A stretch of DNA of 45,591 bases from positions 1 through 45,591 of the forward strand of contig VFJJ01000074.1 in assembly GCA_009886115.1 (NCBI GenBank). Direction: 5' to 3'. The notes beneath the pieces are model-generated. The model saw nothing but the letters and a program-made list of their open reading frames with translations. It searched no databases and was not told where the DNA came from. This document shows positions 1 through 8,798 of the stretch, piece by piece (position 1 is the first letter of the stretch; every line of letters begins with the position of its first letter). Source of the stretch: Actinomycetota bacterium (GTDB lineage: Bacteria; Actinomycetota; Acidimicrobiia; IMCC26256; VFJJ01). Both the position numbers and the translations under genes were made by a program.

Positions 1-81
1 CACGACACGGCCGCCCACCACCACCACGACACGACCGCCCACGACCACCACGATCCCACCGTTCTGAGCCTGGAGTTCTGA
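1..81 (+). CDS. C-terminal end of a protein with a His-rich tail (partial)
   Basis: The frame is open from the first base and ends in TGA at 79-81. The last 26 residues hold a run of His/Asp/Thr/Ala including HHHH and HDHHD, then a short hydrophobic end (VLSLEF). Such tails occur on metal transporters and metallochaperones, where they bind Ni, Zn or Co, but nothing of the main domain is visible and no family can be named. The next gene also carries a His cluster near its N-terminus. Confidence is for the frame being coding, not for a function. Confidence 0.5.
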   Translation, partial: HDTAAHHHHDTTAHDHHDPTVLSLEF

Positions 82-130
82 CGGAGCCGCCCGTGGTCAA
101 GCCGCGACGCCGGCCGGCCGATGCCCAGGC

Positions 131-595
131 ATGGTCGTGCGAGCCTGCCAGCATCGGAATCTGTCGAACCCTGCGCCACCGTCGGACGATCCGATCTGGC
201 TCACCCACCACCACCCGGCCCACCACGATCGATGCTTGGTCGTGGCGGGCCGCCGGGTGTGTCGCCGCTGCCTCGTCCTCTACCCGATTGCGTTCTGCGT
301 GATGGCGGCGTCGCTGGCTGGCGTCCACTGGCCCGGGAGCTGGGACGGTCTCCTCATGCTCGTCCTGCCGGCTCCGGCGATCGCCGAGTTCGTGGCCGAG
401 CACACCGGCCGGCTCTCACACCGTCCCCGCCGACAGGTCGCGCTCACCCTGGTGGCCGCGCCGGCACTCGGTCGGGGCCTGGCCCGATATCTCGAGACCC
501 CAGCAGACCGTCTGTGGTGGACGATGGTCGTGGGCTACGGCCTCGTCGGCCTGGCAGCGACCCTGCTGTCGAGCCGGGACCGAACCGTGACGTGA
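131..595 (+). CDS. Small membrane protein, DUF2085-like
   Basis: A 154-residue protein with an N-terminal His-rich stretch (HHHPAHH, about residues 26-32), a Cys cluster (CLVVAGRRVC then RRC, about residues 35-47) and three to four hydrophobic segments (about 48-65, 72-90, 103-118, 130-146). The pattern of a Cys-containing loop followed by transmembrane helices resembles the DUF2085 membrane family, whose function is unknown; this assignment is by eye. ATG 131 is used as the start, but the ribosome binding site is weak and a start a few codons later is possible. The gene is convergent with rpsA, with a hairpin between them. The Cys and His clusters could bind a metal; that is inference. Confidence 0.6.
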   Translation: MVVRACQHRNLSNPAPPSDDPIWLTHHHPAHHDRCLVVAGRRVCRRCLVLYPIAFCVMAASLAGVHWPGSWDGLLMLVLPAPAIAEFVAEHTGRLSHRPRRQVALTLVAAPALGRGLARYLETPADRLWWTMVVGYGLVGLAATLLSSRDRTVT

Positions 596-607
596 TCGCA
601 CGCGATG

Positions 608-634
608 CGACCCCCTGGGAAGCCAGGAGGGTCG
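608..634. terminator. Bidirectional hairpin between the DUF2085-like gene and rpsA
   Basis: Arms CGACCCCCTGG (608-618) and CCAGGAGGGTCG (623-634) pair over 11 bp with one bulged A around the loop GAAG. It lies between two convergent genes. There is no U-tract, as is common for GC-rich actinobacterial terminators. Confidence 0.6.
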
Positions 635-722
635 ATCGGTGCGTACGTGAGGACGAGACTGTGCCCAGGGCCCGACCTCACGACGTGAGACCAAGGCCCG
701 GCGGTCCCGCGGTTGCCGGGGC

Positions 723-2225
723 TCAGCCCTCGGCGACGACCTCGGGCTCAGCTGCGGCCTCGACCCCACCGGCCGCCTCGACAACCACGTCGCCATCGGC
801 ATCGTCGGCACCTTCGGCAGCGTCGTCGCTGGCGCGGGCCGGGGCCTCTTCGAGCTCGGGACCGATGTAGTTGCCGTGCTCGTCGAAGTTCTCTTCGCCG
901 TAGAACTCCCGGTACTCCTCGGCGACCACCCCACCCTCGGCGGCCTGCTTGATCGACAGCGAGATGCGCCGCCGTTCGAGGTCGAGGTCGATGATCTTGA
1001 CCCAGAGCTCCTCGCCGACGGTTACGACCTGATCAGGCGTCTCGACGTGGTGCGAGGCCATCTCGGAGATGTGCACCAGACCCTCGATGCCTTCGCCCAC
1101 CTGGACGAACGAGCCGAAGGGCACCAGCTTGGTGATGCGGCCGTACACGAGCTCGCCGACGGCGTGCGACCCGGCGAACTCCTGCCACGGGTCCTGCTGG
1201 GTGGCCTTGAGCGAGAGGCTGATCCGCTCACGCGACAGGTCGACGTCGAGCACCTGCACCGAGACCTCGTCGCCAACCTGCACCACCGACGACGGATGAT
1301 CGACGTGCTTCCACGACAGCTCGGAGACGTGCACGAGGCCGTCCATGCCCCCGAGGTCGACGAACGCCCCGAACGGCACGACCGACGAGACCACGCCCGT
1401 GCGGATCTCGCCGGGCTTCAAGTTGGTGAGGAACTCGTCGCGCTGCTCCTTCTGGGTCTCCTCGAGCCAGGCCCGGCGTGAGAGCACGACGTTGTTGCGG
1501 TTCTTGTCGAGCTCGATGATCTTGCATTCGAGCTCGCGGCCCACGTACGGGATGAGGTCGCGCACCCGGCGCAGCTCGACGAGCGATGCCGGCAGGAAGC
1601 CTCGCAGCCCGATGTCGAGGATCAGACCGCCCTTGACGACCTCGATGACCGGTCCCTTGACGACGCCCTCGGCCGCCTTGACGGCCTCGATCGTGCCCCA
1701 CGCCCGCTCGTACTGAGCCCGCTTCTTCGAGAGGATGAGCCGACCCTCGGCGTCTTCCTTCTGGAGGACCAGCGCCTCGATGACATCGCCCAGCGCCACC
1801 ACCTCGTGCGGGTTCACATCGTGGCGGATCGACAGCTCCCGGTTGGGGATCACGCCCTCGGACTTGTACCCGATGTCGAGGAGGACCTCGTCCTTGTCGA
1901 TCTGGACGACCACACCCTTGACGATGCCGCCCTCGTCGAACTCGACGATCGTGGCGTCGACGGCATCGGCGAACGACATGCCCCCCAGGTCGTCGAAGAC
2001 GACGGTGTCGACCGGCTCTTCGACCGGCTCTTCGACCACCGCTTCGACCACCGCTTCGACCGGCTCTTCGGCCACCTCTTCGGCCGGCTCTTCGACCACC
2101 GCTTGCACCACCTCCGTCGGTGCTTCCGCCGTGTCGGTCGGGGCAGCTTCAACGGGTGCGTCGGCAGCGTCAACTGCCGTTTCGAGCGCGGAATCGGTGA
2201 CTGCGGTGGGGGTCTCGTCGGACAT
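723..2225 (-). CDS. rpsA: 30S ribosomal protein S1
   Basis: A 500-residue S1 protein, which brings mRNA to the 30S subunit. Four S1 RNA-binding domains are visible: about 98-168, 184-252, 271-341 and 356-428. The third and fourth carry the usual GFGxFV-like (VVPFGAFVDL, LVPFGSFVQV) and GLVH-SE signatures. Two parts are unusual: an acidic Glu/Val/Pro/Ala N-terminal extension of about 80 residues, built from a 12-bp repeat, and an acidic C-terminal tail (about 455-500). The mycobacterial S1 starts its first domain much nearer the N-terminus. No Shine-Dalgarno sequence is seen before ATG 2225. It is the last gene of the minus-strand run polA, GGDEF-EAL, methyltransferase, rpsA, with its own likely promoter about 90 bp upstream. 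Confidence 0.97.
   Translation of the reverse strand: MSDETPTAVTDSALETAVDAADAPVEAAPTDTAEAPTEVVQAVVEEPAEEVAEEPVEAVVEAVVEEPVEEPVDTVVFDDLGGMSFADAVDATIVEFDEGGIVKGVVVQIDKDEVLLDIGYKSEGVIPNRELSIRHDVNPHEVVALGDVIEALVLQKEDAEGRLILSKKRAQYERAWGTIEAVKAAEGVVKGPVIEVVKGGLILDIGLRGFLPASLVELRRVRDLIPYVGRELECKIIELDKNRNNVVLSRRAWLEETQKEQRDEFLTNLKPGEIRTGVVSSVVPFGAFVDLGGMDGLVHVSELSWKHVDHPSSVVQVGDEVSVQVLDVDLSRERISLSLKATQQDPWQEFAGSHAVGELVYGRITKLVPFGSFVQVGEGIEGLVHISEMASHHVETPDQVVTVGEELWVKIIDLDLERRRISLSIKQAAEGGVVAEEYREFYGEENFDEHGNYIGPELEEAPARASDDAAEGADDADGDVVVEAAGGVEAAAEPEVVAEG
2009..2104 (-). repeat. Eight 12-bp tandem units coding the acidic S1 extension
   Basis: Eight consecutive 12-bp units, most reading CGACCGGCTCTT or CGACCACCGCTT on the plus strand, lie in frame in rpsA. 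They encode tetrapeptides such as EPVE and AVVE. The unit is a multiple of three, so copy changes would not break the frame. Confidence 0.85.
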
Positions 2226-2320
2226 CGGAGGACAGCTTTCGTCAGGACGGGGATCGAGTGGGCATGGCGAACTGGTGATCGGGCGCGCGCGTCATCGGTC
2301 GCGACCGCGACCCAAGGCTA
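2226..2320 (-). promoter_or_regulatory. Probable rpsA promoter and structured SD-less leader
   Basis: On the minus strand a TGTAGCCT extended -10-like box (TAGCCT at 2315-2320) predicts a start near 2308 and a leader of about 80 nt. A hairpin GGTCGCG-AC-CGCGACC (2297-2312) falls at the predicted 5' end. The bases just before ATG are GTCCTCCG, with no GGAGG-like sequence. E. coli rpsA is also translated without a good SD and is autoregulated by S1; a similar control here is inference. Confidence 0.4.
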
Positions 2321-2341
2321 CAGGAGGTCGGACCTCGTGCA

Positions 2342-3100
2342 CTATTTCGATGTGATCGCCACCGGTCCGTCGGGCCGACGTGCGATGAGCATCACGCCCG
2401 GCCGTTCCAGGTCGACGGGGTCGGTCCCCCAGCCCCCGGGCGCCGAAGCGCTGATCGACTCCACGACCAGCCCCACGCGCTCGGCGAGCAGGCGCAGCTC
2501 CCGAGGGGTGTAACACGTCGTCCACAGCTCGAACGCACGCTCGTCACCATCGGGACCCCGCACGTTCGCGACCTCGTGGTTCACCCCGGTCATGGGGTCG
2601 AAATCATCGTGTTCCTCGCGAAAGCGGACCGCGAAGTAGGCGCTGAACGTGTCGAGGACGACGGTCCCCCCGGGCGTGCAGGCTCGGGCCATGCGCGTCA
2701 ACACGAGCGGATCATCGTCGCCGAGGAGCCCGAACGCCCCTTGACAGCATGAGAGCACGAGATCGAACTCGGCGTCCCGATCGAGGTCGCGGGCGTCGAG
2801 GCACTCGAATCGGCACCGCTCGGCGACTCCCGCATCGAGTGCCGACGCTCGGGCCAACGCGATGAACTCCGCCGAGAGGTCGACGCCGGTCACAACCATG
2901 CCCCGCCGGGCCAGCTCCAGGGCGTGACGACCGGGGCCGCAACCGACATCGAGGATCGCCGAACCGGGTCGGAGTCCGAGCTGTTCGACCAGGAAGTCGA
3001 CCTCCCTGGTGGTGCCCTTGGTGAAGGCGTTGCGGAGGTAGGCCGGGCCGAGGAACCGGGCGACGGGCTGAAACCAGTGGCTATCGGTCGTCTCGGTCAT
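2342..3100 (-). CDS. Class I SAM-dependent methyltransferase
   Basis: A 252-residue protein with a standard SAM-binding fold. Motif I is ILDVGCGPGRHALELA (about residues 48-63), followed by an acidic residue closing strand 2 (VTGVDLS) and a later DLVLSCCQGAFGLL strand. The short N-terminal part reads FLGPAYLRNAF, and the C-terminal part contains LARRPDG. The substrate cannot be told from sequence; family members act on small molecules, quinones or cell-wall intermediates. ATG 3100 is preferred because the longer open frame upstream is low-complexity Arg/Thr sequence before the conserved fold. It lies between rpsA and the GGDEF-EAL gene on the same strand. Confidence 0.85.
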   Translation of the reverse strand: MTETTDSHWFQPVARFLGPAYLRNAFTKGTTREVDFLVEQLGLRPGSAILDVGCGPGRHALELARRGMVVTGVDLSAEFIALARASALDAGVAERCRFECLDARDLDRDAEFDLVLSCCQGAFGLLGDDDPLVLTRMARACTPGGTVVLDTFSAYFAVRFREEHDDFDPMTGVNHEVANVRGPDGDERAFELWTTCYTPRELRLLAERVGLVVESISASAPGGWGTDPVDLERPGVMLIARRPDGPVAITSK

Positions 3101-3226
3101 GTCGTCGTGGTCCGGGGCGGTACGGGTGGTCCGGGTGGTCTCCCGGGTGTGGTTGGGCCCGCGTGCGATGTCGCTCTCGGGGCACCGAACCGGGGGCCGC
3201 ATGGCCCGAGTCTGCAACCTACCGCG

Positions 3227-5929
3227 CTACTGGGCCACCGGTACGACGACACCGGTCAGCTCGGCGAGCGGTCCATGGGGCTCCCACGTGGCGAGCAACG
3301 CAGCGAGCGGATCCGGGGCGACCGGACGGCCGAAGTAGTACCCCTGGGCCTTGTCACAGCCGAGCGGGGCGAGCGCGGCGAGGTGCTCGACGGTCTCGAT
3401 CCCCTCGGCCACCACGATCAGGCCGAGGACGTGGGCCAGGTTCACGACGGCCTCGACGATCGAGGAGCTCTCACGGTCGACCCCCAGGTCCTGGATGAAG
3501 CTCTGGTCGATCTTGACCACGTCGACCGGGAAGCGTCGGAGGTAGCTGAGCGACGAGTGACCCGTCCCGAAATCGTCGATCGCCAGACCCACGCCGATCG
3601 CCTTGAGCGACGCGAGAACCCCGAGCGACAGGTCGACATCCTCCATCAGGGCGTTCTCGGTGATCTCCAAGCAGATCCTGCCGGGATCGATGCCGGTGGC
3701 CTCGAAGACCTCTCGGACGGAGTCGACGAAGTCGGGCTCGATGAGCTGACGGGGCGAGACGTTGACGGTGACCATCCCGGGCGCCCGATCCCCGAGATGG
3801 GCGTCCCAGACCGCGACCTGGCGACAGACCTGGTCGAGCACCCGCAGACCCAGGCTCACGATCAGACCCGAGCCCTCGGCCACCTCGATGAACGATCCCG
3901 GCAAGAGCAGGCCCCGCTCGGGATGCTCCCAGCGGACGAGGGCCTCGGCTCCTCCGACCCGGCCCGAAGCCAGATCGATGATCGGCTGATAGTGCACGCG
4001 CAGCTCGTCACGCATCAGCGCCCCTCGAAGCCCGTCCTCGAGGTCGAGCTGAGCCTCGGCCCGAGCCCGCATGGCGTCGTCGAAGAGCTCGTAGCGGGCC
4101 CGGCCGCGCTCCTTGGCCCGATAGGCCGCCGTGTCGGCCTCACGCAAGAGATCGGCGGAGGTGGTCGAGCCTCCACCCGTCGTGAGGGCCACCCCCAGGC
4201 TGGCACTGACGTAGATCGCACGCCCGCGCACCACAAAGGGCCTGGACATGAGGAGGGTGATGCGCTCGGCCACCGTCTCAGCGGCCGTCGTGTCCTCGAT
4301 GGGGTCGCAGAGCACGACGAACTCGTCGCCTCCGAGGCGCCCGACCATGTCCCAGGATCTGACCGCCTCGACGAGCCGCTCGGCGACCGCGACGAGCAGC
4401 TCGTCACCAGCCTCGTGACCCAGCGAGTCGTTGACCACCTTGAAATGGTCGAGGTCGAGGAAGATCAGCGCCACCGTCGAGCCCACCACGCGGGCCCGCT
4501 CGAGAGCCGCAGCCGTCCGCTCGGTGAGCAGCACCCGGTTGGGGAGACCGGTGAGGGTGTCATGCGTGGCCTGATGCTCGAGCCGGTGCCGGAGCACGCG
4601 AGCTTCGGTCTCGTCGACGACCTGGGCCACGATGCGTGCTGGCGCCCGGTGCGAGGCCTTCAGGAGCGACAACGTCACCTGGCAGTCGCACCACGTTCCG
4701 GCCGACCGCTCATGGTGGATCTCACGCTGCAACATCTCGGAGCGGCCGTCGATGAGACGACCGAGGTCGGCCGCTTCGACCTGGAGGATCGCTCCACCAG
4801 GCACGTCACTCGCCAGGTGCCCGATCAGATGGTTGGCCTCGGCGCCGACGATGACGCACAACGCGGTGTTGACTCGCAGCACGGTCCCGTCGAGGCTCAT
4901 CAGGGCCATGCCGATGGGGCTGTCGTCGAAGGCCCTCCGGAACTGCCCCTCCTCGACGCGCAGCGCCTCGACGGCGGCGACCCGCTTGGCCTGGGTGACC
5001 GCCAGGGCCACCAACGCCCCCAATGCGACGATGAGCCCCAGGAGCTGCGCCATGATCGAACCGGAGAAGGCTTCGGAGTAGGGGACCCACGCCTCGATCG
5101 TCCAGGCGTTGTCGCTGCGCACCCCTTCCACCTGATCGGGCTCGACGAACCGCTCGGTCATCACCGCATCGGCGATCGTCACCGACGCGCTGAGCGCCAC
5201 CGGTTCCGAGTCGATCCGCTGCGCGGACGCCGTGTCGACCAGCACCAGGCCGCGGGAACGATCGACGACCCGGACCTGGCCCGCCCCGTCGACCAGATCT
5301 GTGAGACGCCGTTGGATCTCGGCCAGCAGAACCTCGAAGTGCACCACGAACTCGGTCCGGCCGTCGACTTCCACCGGGGTGGCGACCGAGATCACCCAGT
5401 CGCCGGTGTCGGGCGAGCGGTACGGCACGTCTCCCAAGACCTGCCCCGGCGCCAGAGCGAGCGCCGGCGCGAAGAAGGCATTCCCCGTCTCGTCGGGCGA
5501 GAGGTCGCCGACCTGCGCGATCTCGGCGTCGACCTGTCGAGCGAGCTCGCGCCCGGTGCGATCGATCACGCAGGCCTCGCCGACCTGGCTCGGGTACAGC
5601 GTGTGGATCGTCAAGAGGGACGACTCGAAGGATGCCCGGGCCCGGGGTCGCAGCGACGGCTCGTTCTTCCAATCGAGGAACGCCTGGTTCTGGGCCGCGA
5701 TCAGGATCTCACCGCGCCACTGCTCGAACAGGGACGTCACCTCCCGCTCCATGGTGTTGACCAGGTGCTCGGCCGCAGCCCGGTCACGATCGCGAGCGGC
5801 GGAGCGCGACTGCTCGGCGAAGAGGCCGGCTGCGGCCCCGATCACCAGAAGCCCCACGACCAGGCTGCGCGCGAAGACGACTCGACTGTGGGCGCGTTCT
5901 CGACCCCAAGACTTGCGTGGCTCCGGCAT
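3227..5929 (-). CDS. Membrane-bound sensor diguanylate cyclase/phosphodiesterase (PAS-GGDEF-EAL)
   Basis: A 900-residue c-di-GMP signalling protein. Order: transmembrane helix (about 17-37), extracytoplasmic Cache-like sensor (about 40-285), second helix (about 291-312), PAS domain (about 325-440), GGDEF domain (about 450-615) and EAL domain (about 625-880). The GGDEF motif is intact (533-537) and an RxxD product-inhibition site (RSWD, 524-527) lies exactly five residues before it. The EAL motif is intact (EALVRW, 662-667), with ENALMED, DDFGTG and KIDQSF also present, so both synthesis and breakdown of c-di-GMP look possible; which dominates cannot be told. ATG 5929 follows a purine-rich GAGAAAAG; longer starts would run into polA. 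It sits between polA and the methyltransferase, an unusual place for a signalling gene. Confidence 0.95.
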   Translation of the reverse strand: MPEPRKSWGRERAHSRVVFARSLVVGLLVIGAAAGLFAEQSRSAARDRDRAAAEHLVNTMEREVTSLFEQWRGEILIAAQNQAFLDWKNEPSLRPRARASFESSLLTIHTLYPSQVGEACVIDRTGRELARQVDAEIAQVGDLSPDETGNAFFAPALALAPGQVLGDVPYRSPDTGDWVISVATPVEVDGRTEFVVHFEVLLAEIQRRLTDLVDGAGQVRVVDRSRGLVLVDTASAQRIDSEPVALSASVTIADAVMTERFVEPDQVEGVRSDNAWTIEAWVPYSEAFSGSIMAQLLGLIVALGALVALAVTQAKRVAAVEALRVEEGQFRRAFDDSPIGMALMSLDGTVLRVNTALCVIVGAEANHLIGHLASDVPGGAILQVEAADLGRLIDGRSEMLQREIHHERSAGTWCDCQVTLSLLKASHRAPARIVAQVVDETEARVLRHRLEHQATHDTLTGLPNRVLLTERTAAALERARVVGSTVALIFLDLDHFKVVNDSLGHEAGDELLVAVAERLVEAVRSWDMVGRLGGDEFVVLCDPIEDTTAAETVAERITLLMSRPFVVRGRAIYVSASLGVALTTGGGSTTSADLLREADTAAYRAKERGRARYELFDDAMRARAEAQLDLEDGLRGALMRDELRVHYQPIIDLASGRVGGAEALVRWEHPERGLLLPGSFIEVAEGSGLIVSLGLRVLDQVCRQVAVWDAHLGDRAPGMVTVNVSPRQLIEPDFVDSVREVFEATGIDPGRICLEITENALMEDVDLSLGVLASLKAIGVGLAIDDFGTGHSSLSYLRRFPVDVVKIDQSFIQDLGVDRESSSIVEAVVNLAHVLGLIVVAEGIETVEHLAALAPLGCDKAQGYYFGRPVAPDPLAALLATWEPHGPLAELTGVVVPVAQ

Positions 5930-5991
5930 CGAGCTTTTCTCGGCACGGTTCGGCACCACCTGAACCAATCGGGACGATCGTTCCCGAGCGC

Positions 5992-6009
5992 CGCGACTCG
6001 GGGGTCGCG
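5992..6009 (-). terminator. Hairpin after polA
   Basis: CGCGAC (5992-5997), loop TCGGGG, GTCGCG (6004-6009) lie just past the polA stop. The stem is short and lacks a U-tract, so it may be only a weak terminator. Confidence 0.4.
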
Positions 6010-6014
6010 ACCCG

Positions 6015-8798
6015 TCAGCCCTTGGCGTCGGCCCAGGTCGCGCCGAACGCCAGATCGACCCGTAGCGGCACGCGCAGGGGGAACGCGCCTTCCATGACCT
6101 CCCGCACCAAAGGGCCAACCTGCGACCGTTCCTCGAACGGGACTTCCAGGACGAGCTCGTCGTGGACGGTGAGGACCATGCGGCTGCGGAACCGGCCGTC
6201 GTCGAGCGCCCGGTCGAGGCGCACCATCGCCACCTTGAAGATGTCGGCCGCCGAACCTTGCACGGGAGCGTTCTGCGCCATCCGCTTGCCCATGTCGCGG
6301 ATGCGGAAGTTGTCGGACGTGAGCTCGGGGAGCTGACGGCGCCGACCGAGGAGCGTGGTGGTGTAGCCGCATGATCGGGCGTCCTTGACCACGGTGTCCA
6401 TGTAGCTGCGGACCCGGGGGAAGCCGGCGAAGTACGCCTCGAGGATCGCCTTGGCCTCGTCGACCTCGATCTCGGCCCGTTGGGCGAGTCCGTACGCCTC
6501 CATCCCGTACGCGAGGCCGTAGTTCACGACCTTGGCGAAACGGCGATGCTCGGGCGTGACGTCGCTCTCGGGCACGCCGAACACCCGCGCCGCGGTCGCG
6601 GTGTGCACGTCGGCGTCGCGTTCGAAGGCGTCGATGAGGCCGGGGTCGTCGGCCAGGTGCGCGAGCACGCGCATCTCGATCTGCGAGTAGTCGGCAACGA
6701 GGAGATCGCAACCCTCGCGTGGGATGAACGCCCGTCGGAACGCCCGCCCGTCGGCCGATCGAACCGGGATGTTCTGCAGGTTCGGCTGTTCGCTCGAGAT
6801 GCGACCGGTGGCCGTGGCGGTCTGGTTGAGCACGGCGTGGATGCGGCCGTCGGCCTCGACCAGCGGCGGGAACGCCAGGGCGTAGGTGGAACGCAGCTTG
6901 TCGACCTCTCGGTAGCGGAGGAGATCGTCGACGATCGGGTGGAGACCCACCAGCTTCTGGAGCGACGCCGCGTCGGTCGAGGCGCCCGTCTTGGTCTTCT
7001 TCGACGGGCTCAGGCCCAGCTTCTCGTACAGGATCTTCTGCAACTGCTGGGTCGAGCCGATGTTGAAGGGCTCACCGGCGTGCTCGTGGATGCGGTGCTC
7101 GAGCTCGTCGCGCTCTTTCGTGAGGTCGGTCGCGAGCCGATTCAGGAACTCCACGTCGATCCGGACGCCGATGGCCTCCATGGCCGCCAGCACCCGTACC
7201 AGGGGACGCTCGACCGATTCGTAGAGCGACGTGAGCTCCTGCGCCCGGAGGCCCTCCTCGAGCACCGGCGCGAGCGCGAGCGCGGCCGCAGCCCGTCGGC
7301 AGGTCTCGTGGGCCGACGCGCTCCCGTCAAAGTCGAGCTGGCCCGCTGACACGCCGTCGGTCCCGGCCAGATCGACGCCCAGGAGTCGCAGCGCGAGGTC
7401 TTCGAGCTTGTAGCTGCCGGCGCCGGGGTCGAGGAGGTAAGCCATGATCGGGATGTCGTGGTGGAGGCTGCGCACGTCGAGCGCGGGGAGGCCCCGCATG
7501 AGCTCCTTGGCCCCGTGGGCGATCAGGAACGGCCCTCCGGCGGCGACCAGACCGGTCGAGCCGGCAGCTTCGACGAAGGCACCGGTCATCGAGCCGGGCA
7601 CGAACCAGGCCTCGAATCGGCCCAGGCCCCCCGGGTCGGCGCCGCTCTGCACGGCGCCGCTCTGCACGGCGCCGCTCTGCACGGCGCCGCTCTGCACGGC
7701 GATGCCCAGACCCACCACTTCGCTCTTGCCGGCCCGTCCAGCCCACCGGGGCTCGATGGCGTAGGGAGCGCCGCTCGCGACGAGACGCTCGATCACCGCC
7801 CGCAACGCTGCGGCATCGTCGACGAGCGCGACATCGACACCGAGCAGCCCGGCACGGTCGCCGGTCGTGCCCGCCGCCGCATCCCCGGTCGACCGTCCGG
7901 TCCCGGTGCCGCTGCCGCTACCGGAGCTGATGCCGAGCGCATCGAGCAGGCGGGGGTACACCTGGCGGAACGCCAAGCGGTTGAAGAGCTCCCTGACCGC
8001 CTCGGCGTCGAACGCACCCTGTCGCAGGTCGGCCGGGGCCGTCGGAACGTCGCAATCGAGACGGAGCCGCATCATCTCGCGATTGCGGAACACCCGCTCG
8101 CGCGCCTCACCCATCGACTGCCGTTGCTTGGGCGGGAGACGGTCGAGGTGCTCGTAGATCCCCTCCAGGTCGCCATGCTCGTTGATGAGCTTGGCGGCGG
8201 TCTTCTCGCCGATGCCGGGCACCCCCGGCAGGTTGTCGGACGTGTCGCCGCGCATGGCGGCGTAGTCGACGTACTGGCTCGGCAGCACGCCCGTGCGTTC
8301 GACGATCCCCGCGACGTCGTAGAGCGCATAGTCGGAGACGCCCCGACGGTTGTAGAGCACCTTCACGTGGGGATCGCGCACCAGCTGGAAGCTGTCGCGG
8401 TCGCCGGTGACGATGACGACGTCGATGCCCTGGTCGGCCGCCCGGTGCGACAAGGTGGCGATGACGTCATCGGCCTCCACACCCGGCACCGAGATCGTAG
8501 GGACGGCCAGCGTGTCGAGCACCTCGTGGATCAGCGGCACCTGGCTCGAGAAGAGCTCGGGCGTCTCCTTCCGGGTGGCCTTGTACTCGACGTCGAGCTC
8601 GTTGCGGAACGATCCGCCGGGGGCATCGAAGACGACGGCGATCCCGTCCGGACGCTCGTCACCGAAGAGCTTCACGAGCATCGTGGTGAAGCCGTACACC
8701 GCGTTGGTGAAGGTTCCGGTGGGCGTCGCCAGGTCGGAGGGGAGGGCGTAGAAGGCTCGGTAGGCCAGCGAGTATCCGTCGAGGAGGACGAGCTTCAC
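6015..8798 (-). CDS. polA: DNA polymerase I
   Basis: A 927-residue Pol I for gap filling and RNA primer removal. The N-terminal 5'-3' exonuclease domain (about 1-290) begins LVLLDGYSLAYRAFYALP and keeps its acidic clusters. The middle domain (about 310-510) lacks the FDTET-type metal ligands of a proofreading exonuclease (YAIEPRW in that place), so proofreading is probably absent, as in other actinobacteria. Polymerase motifs A (DYSQIE, 703-708), B (RRFAKVVNYGLAYG, 752-765) and C (VHDE, 878-881) are intact. The residue matching E. coli Phe762 / Taq Phe667 is Tyr760, known in relatives to reduce discrimination against dideoxynucleotides. A tandem repeat encodes SGAVQ units inside the middle domain. 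Translation starts at GTG 8798, overlapping the pdtaR-like stop by 4 bp (GTGA). Confidence 0.97.
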   Translation of the reverse strand: MKLVLLDGYSLAYRAFYALPSDLATPTGTFTNAVYGFTTMLVKLFGDERPDGIAVVFDAPGGSFRNELDVEYKATRKETPELFSSQVPLIHEVLDTLAVPTISVPGVEADDVIATLSHRAADQGIDVVIVTGDRDSFQLVRDPHVKVLYNRRGVSDYALYDVAGIVERTGVLPSQYVDYAAMRGDTSDNLPGVPGIGEKTAAKLINEHGDLEGIYEHLDRLPPKQRQSMGEARERVFRNREMMRLRLDCDVPTAPADLRQGAFDAEAVRELFNRLAFRQVYPRLLDALGISSGSGSGTGTGRSTGDAAAGTTGDRAGLLGVDVALVDDAAALRAVIERLVASGAPYAIEPRWAGRAGKSEVVGLGIAVQSGAVQSGAVQSGAVQSGADPGGLGRFEAWFVPGSMTGAFVEAAGSTGLVAAGGPFLIAHGAKELMRGLPALDVRSLHHDIPIMAYLLDPGAGSYKLEDLALRLLGVDLAGTDGVSAGQLDFDGSASAHETCRRAAAALALAPVLEEGLRAQELTSLYESVERPLVRVLAAMEAIGVRIDVEFLNRLATDLTKERDELEHRIHEHAGEPFNIGSTQQLQKILYEKLGLSPSKKTKTGASTDAASLQKLVGLHPIVDDLLRYREVDKLRSTYALAFPPLVEADGRIHAVLNQTATATGRISSEQPNLQNIPVRSADGRAFRRAFIPREGCDLLVADYSQIEMRVLAHLADDPGLIDAFERDADVHTATAARVFGVPESDVTPEHRRFAKVVNYGLAYGMEAYGLAQRAEIEVDEAKAILEAYFAGFPRVRSYMDTVVKDARSCGYTTTLLGRRRQLPELTSDNFRIRDMGKRMAQNAPVQGSAADIFKVAMVRLDRALDDGRFRSRMVLTVHDELVLEVPFEERSQVGPLVREVMEGAFPLRVPLRVDLAFGATWADAKG
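7639..7698 (-). repeat. Four perfect 15-bp tandem repeats inside polA
   Basis: The unit GCGCCGCTCTGCACG (plus strand) occurs four times head to tail at 7639-7653, 7654-7668, 7669-7683 and 7684-7698. In polA it encodes repeated five-residue units of Gln, Ser, Gly, Ala, Val in the degenerate exonuclease-like domain. Identical copies point to recent slippage expansion, and the length keeps the frame. Confidence 0.95.

Noticed and set aside
2924-6097. A plus-strand open frame of 1057 codons
   Set aside because: It lies opposite the GGDEF-EAL gene, has no recognisable domain, and is rich in Arg/Gly/His/Asp as expected for a shadow frame in GC-rich DNA.
7639-7698. Tandem repeats considered as a CRISPR array
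   Set aside because: Units are 15 bp, directly adjacent with no spacers, and lie in frame inside polA.
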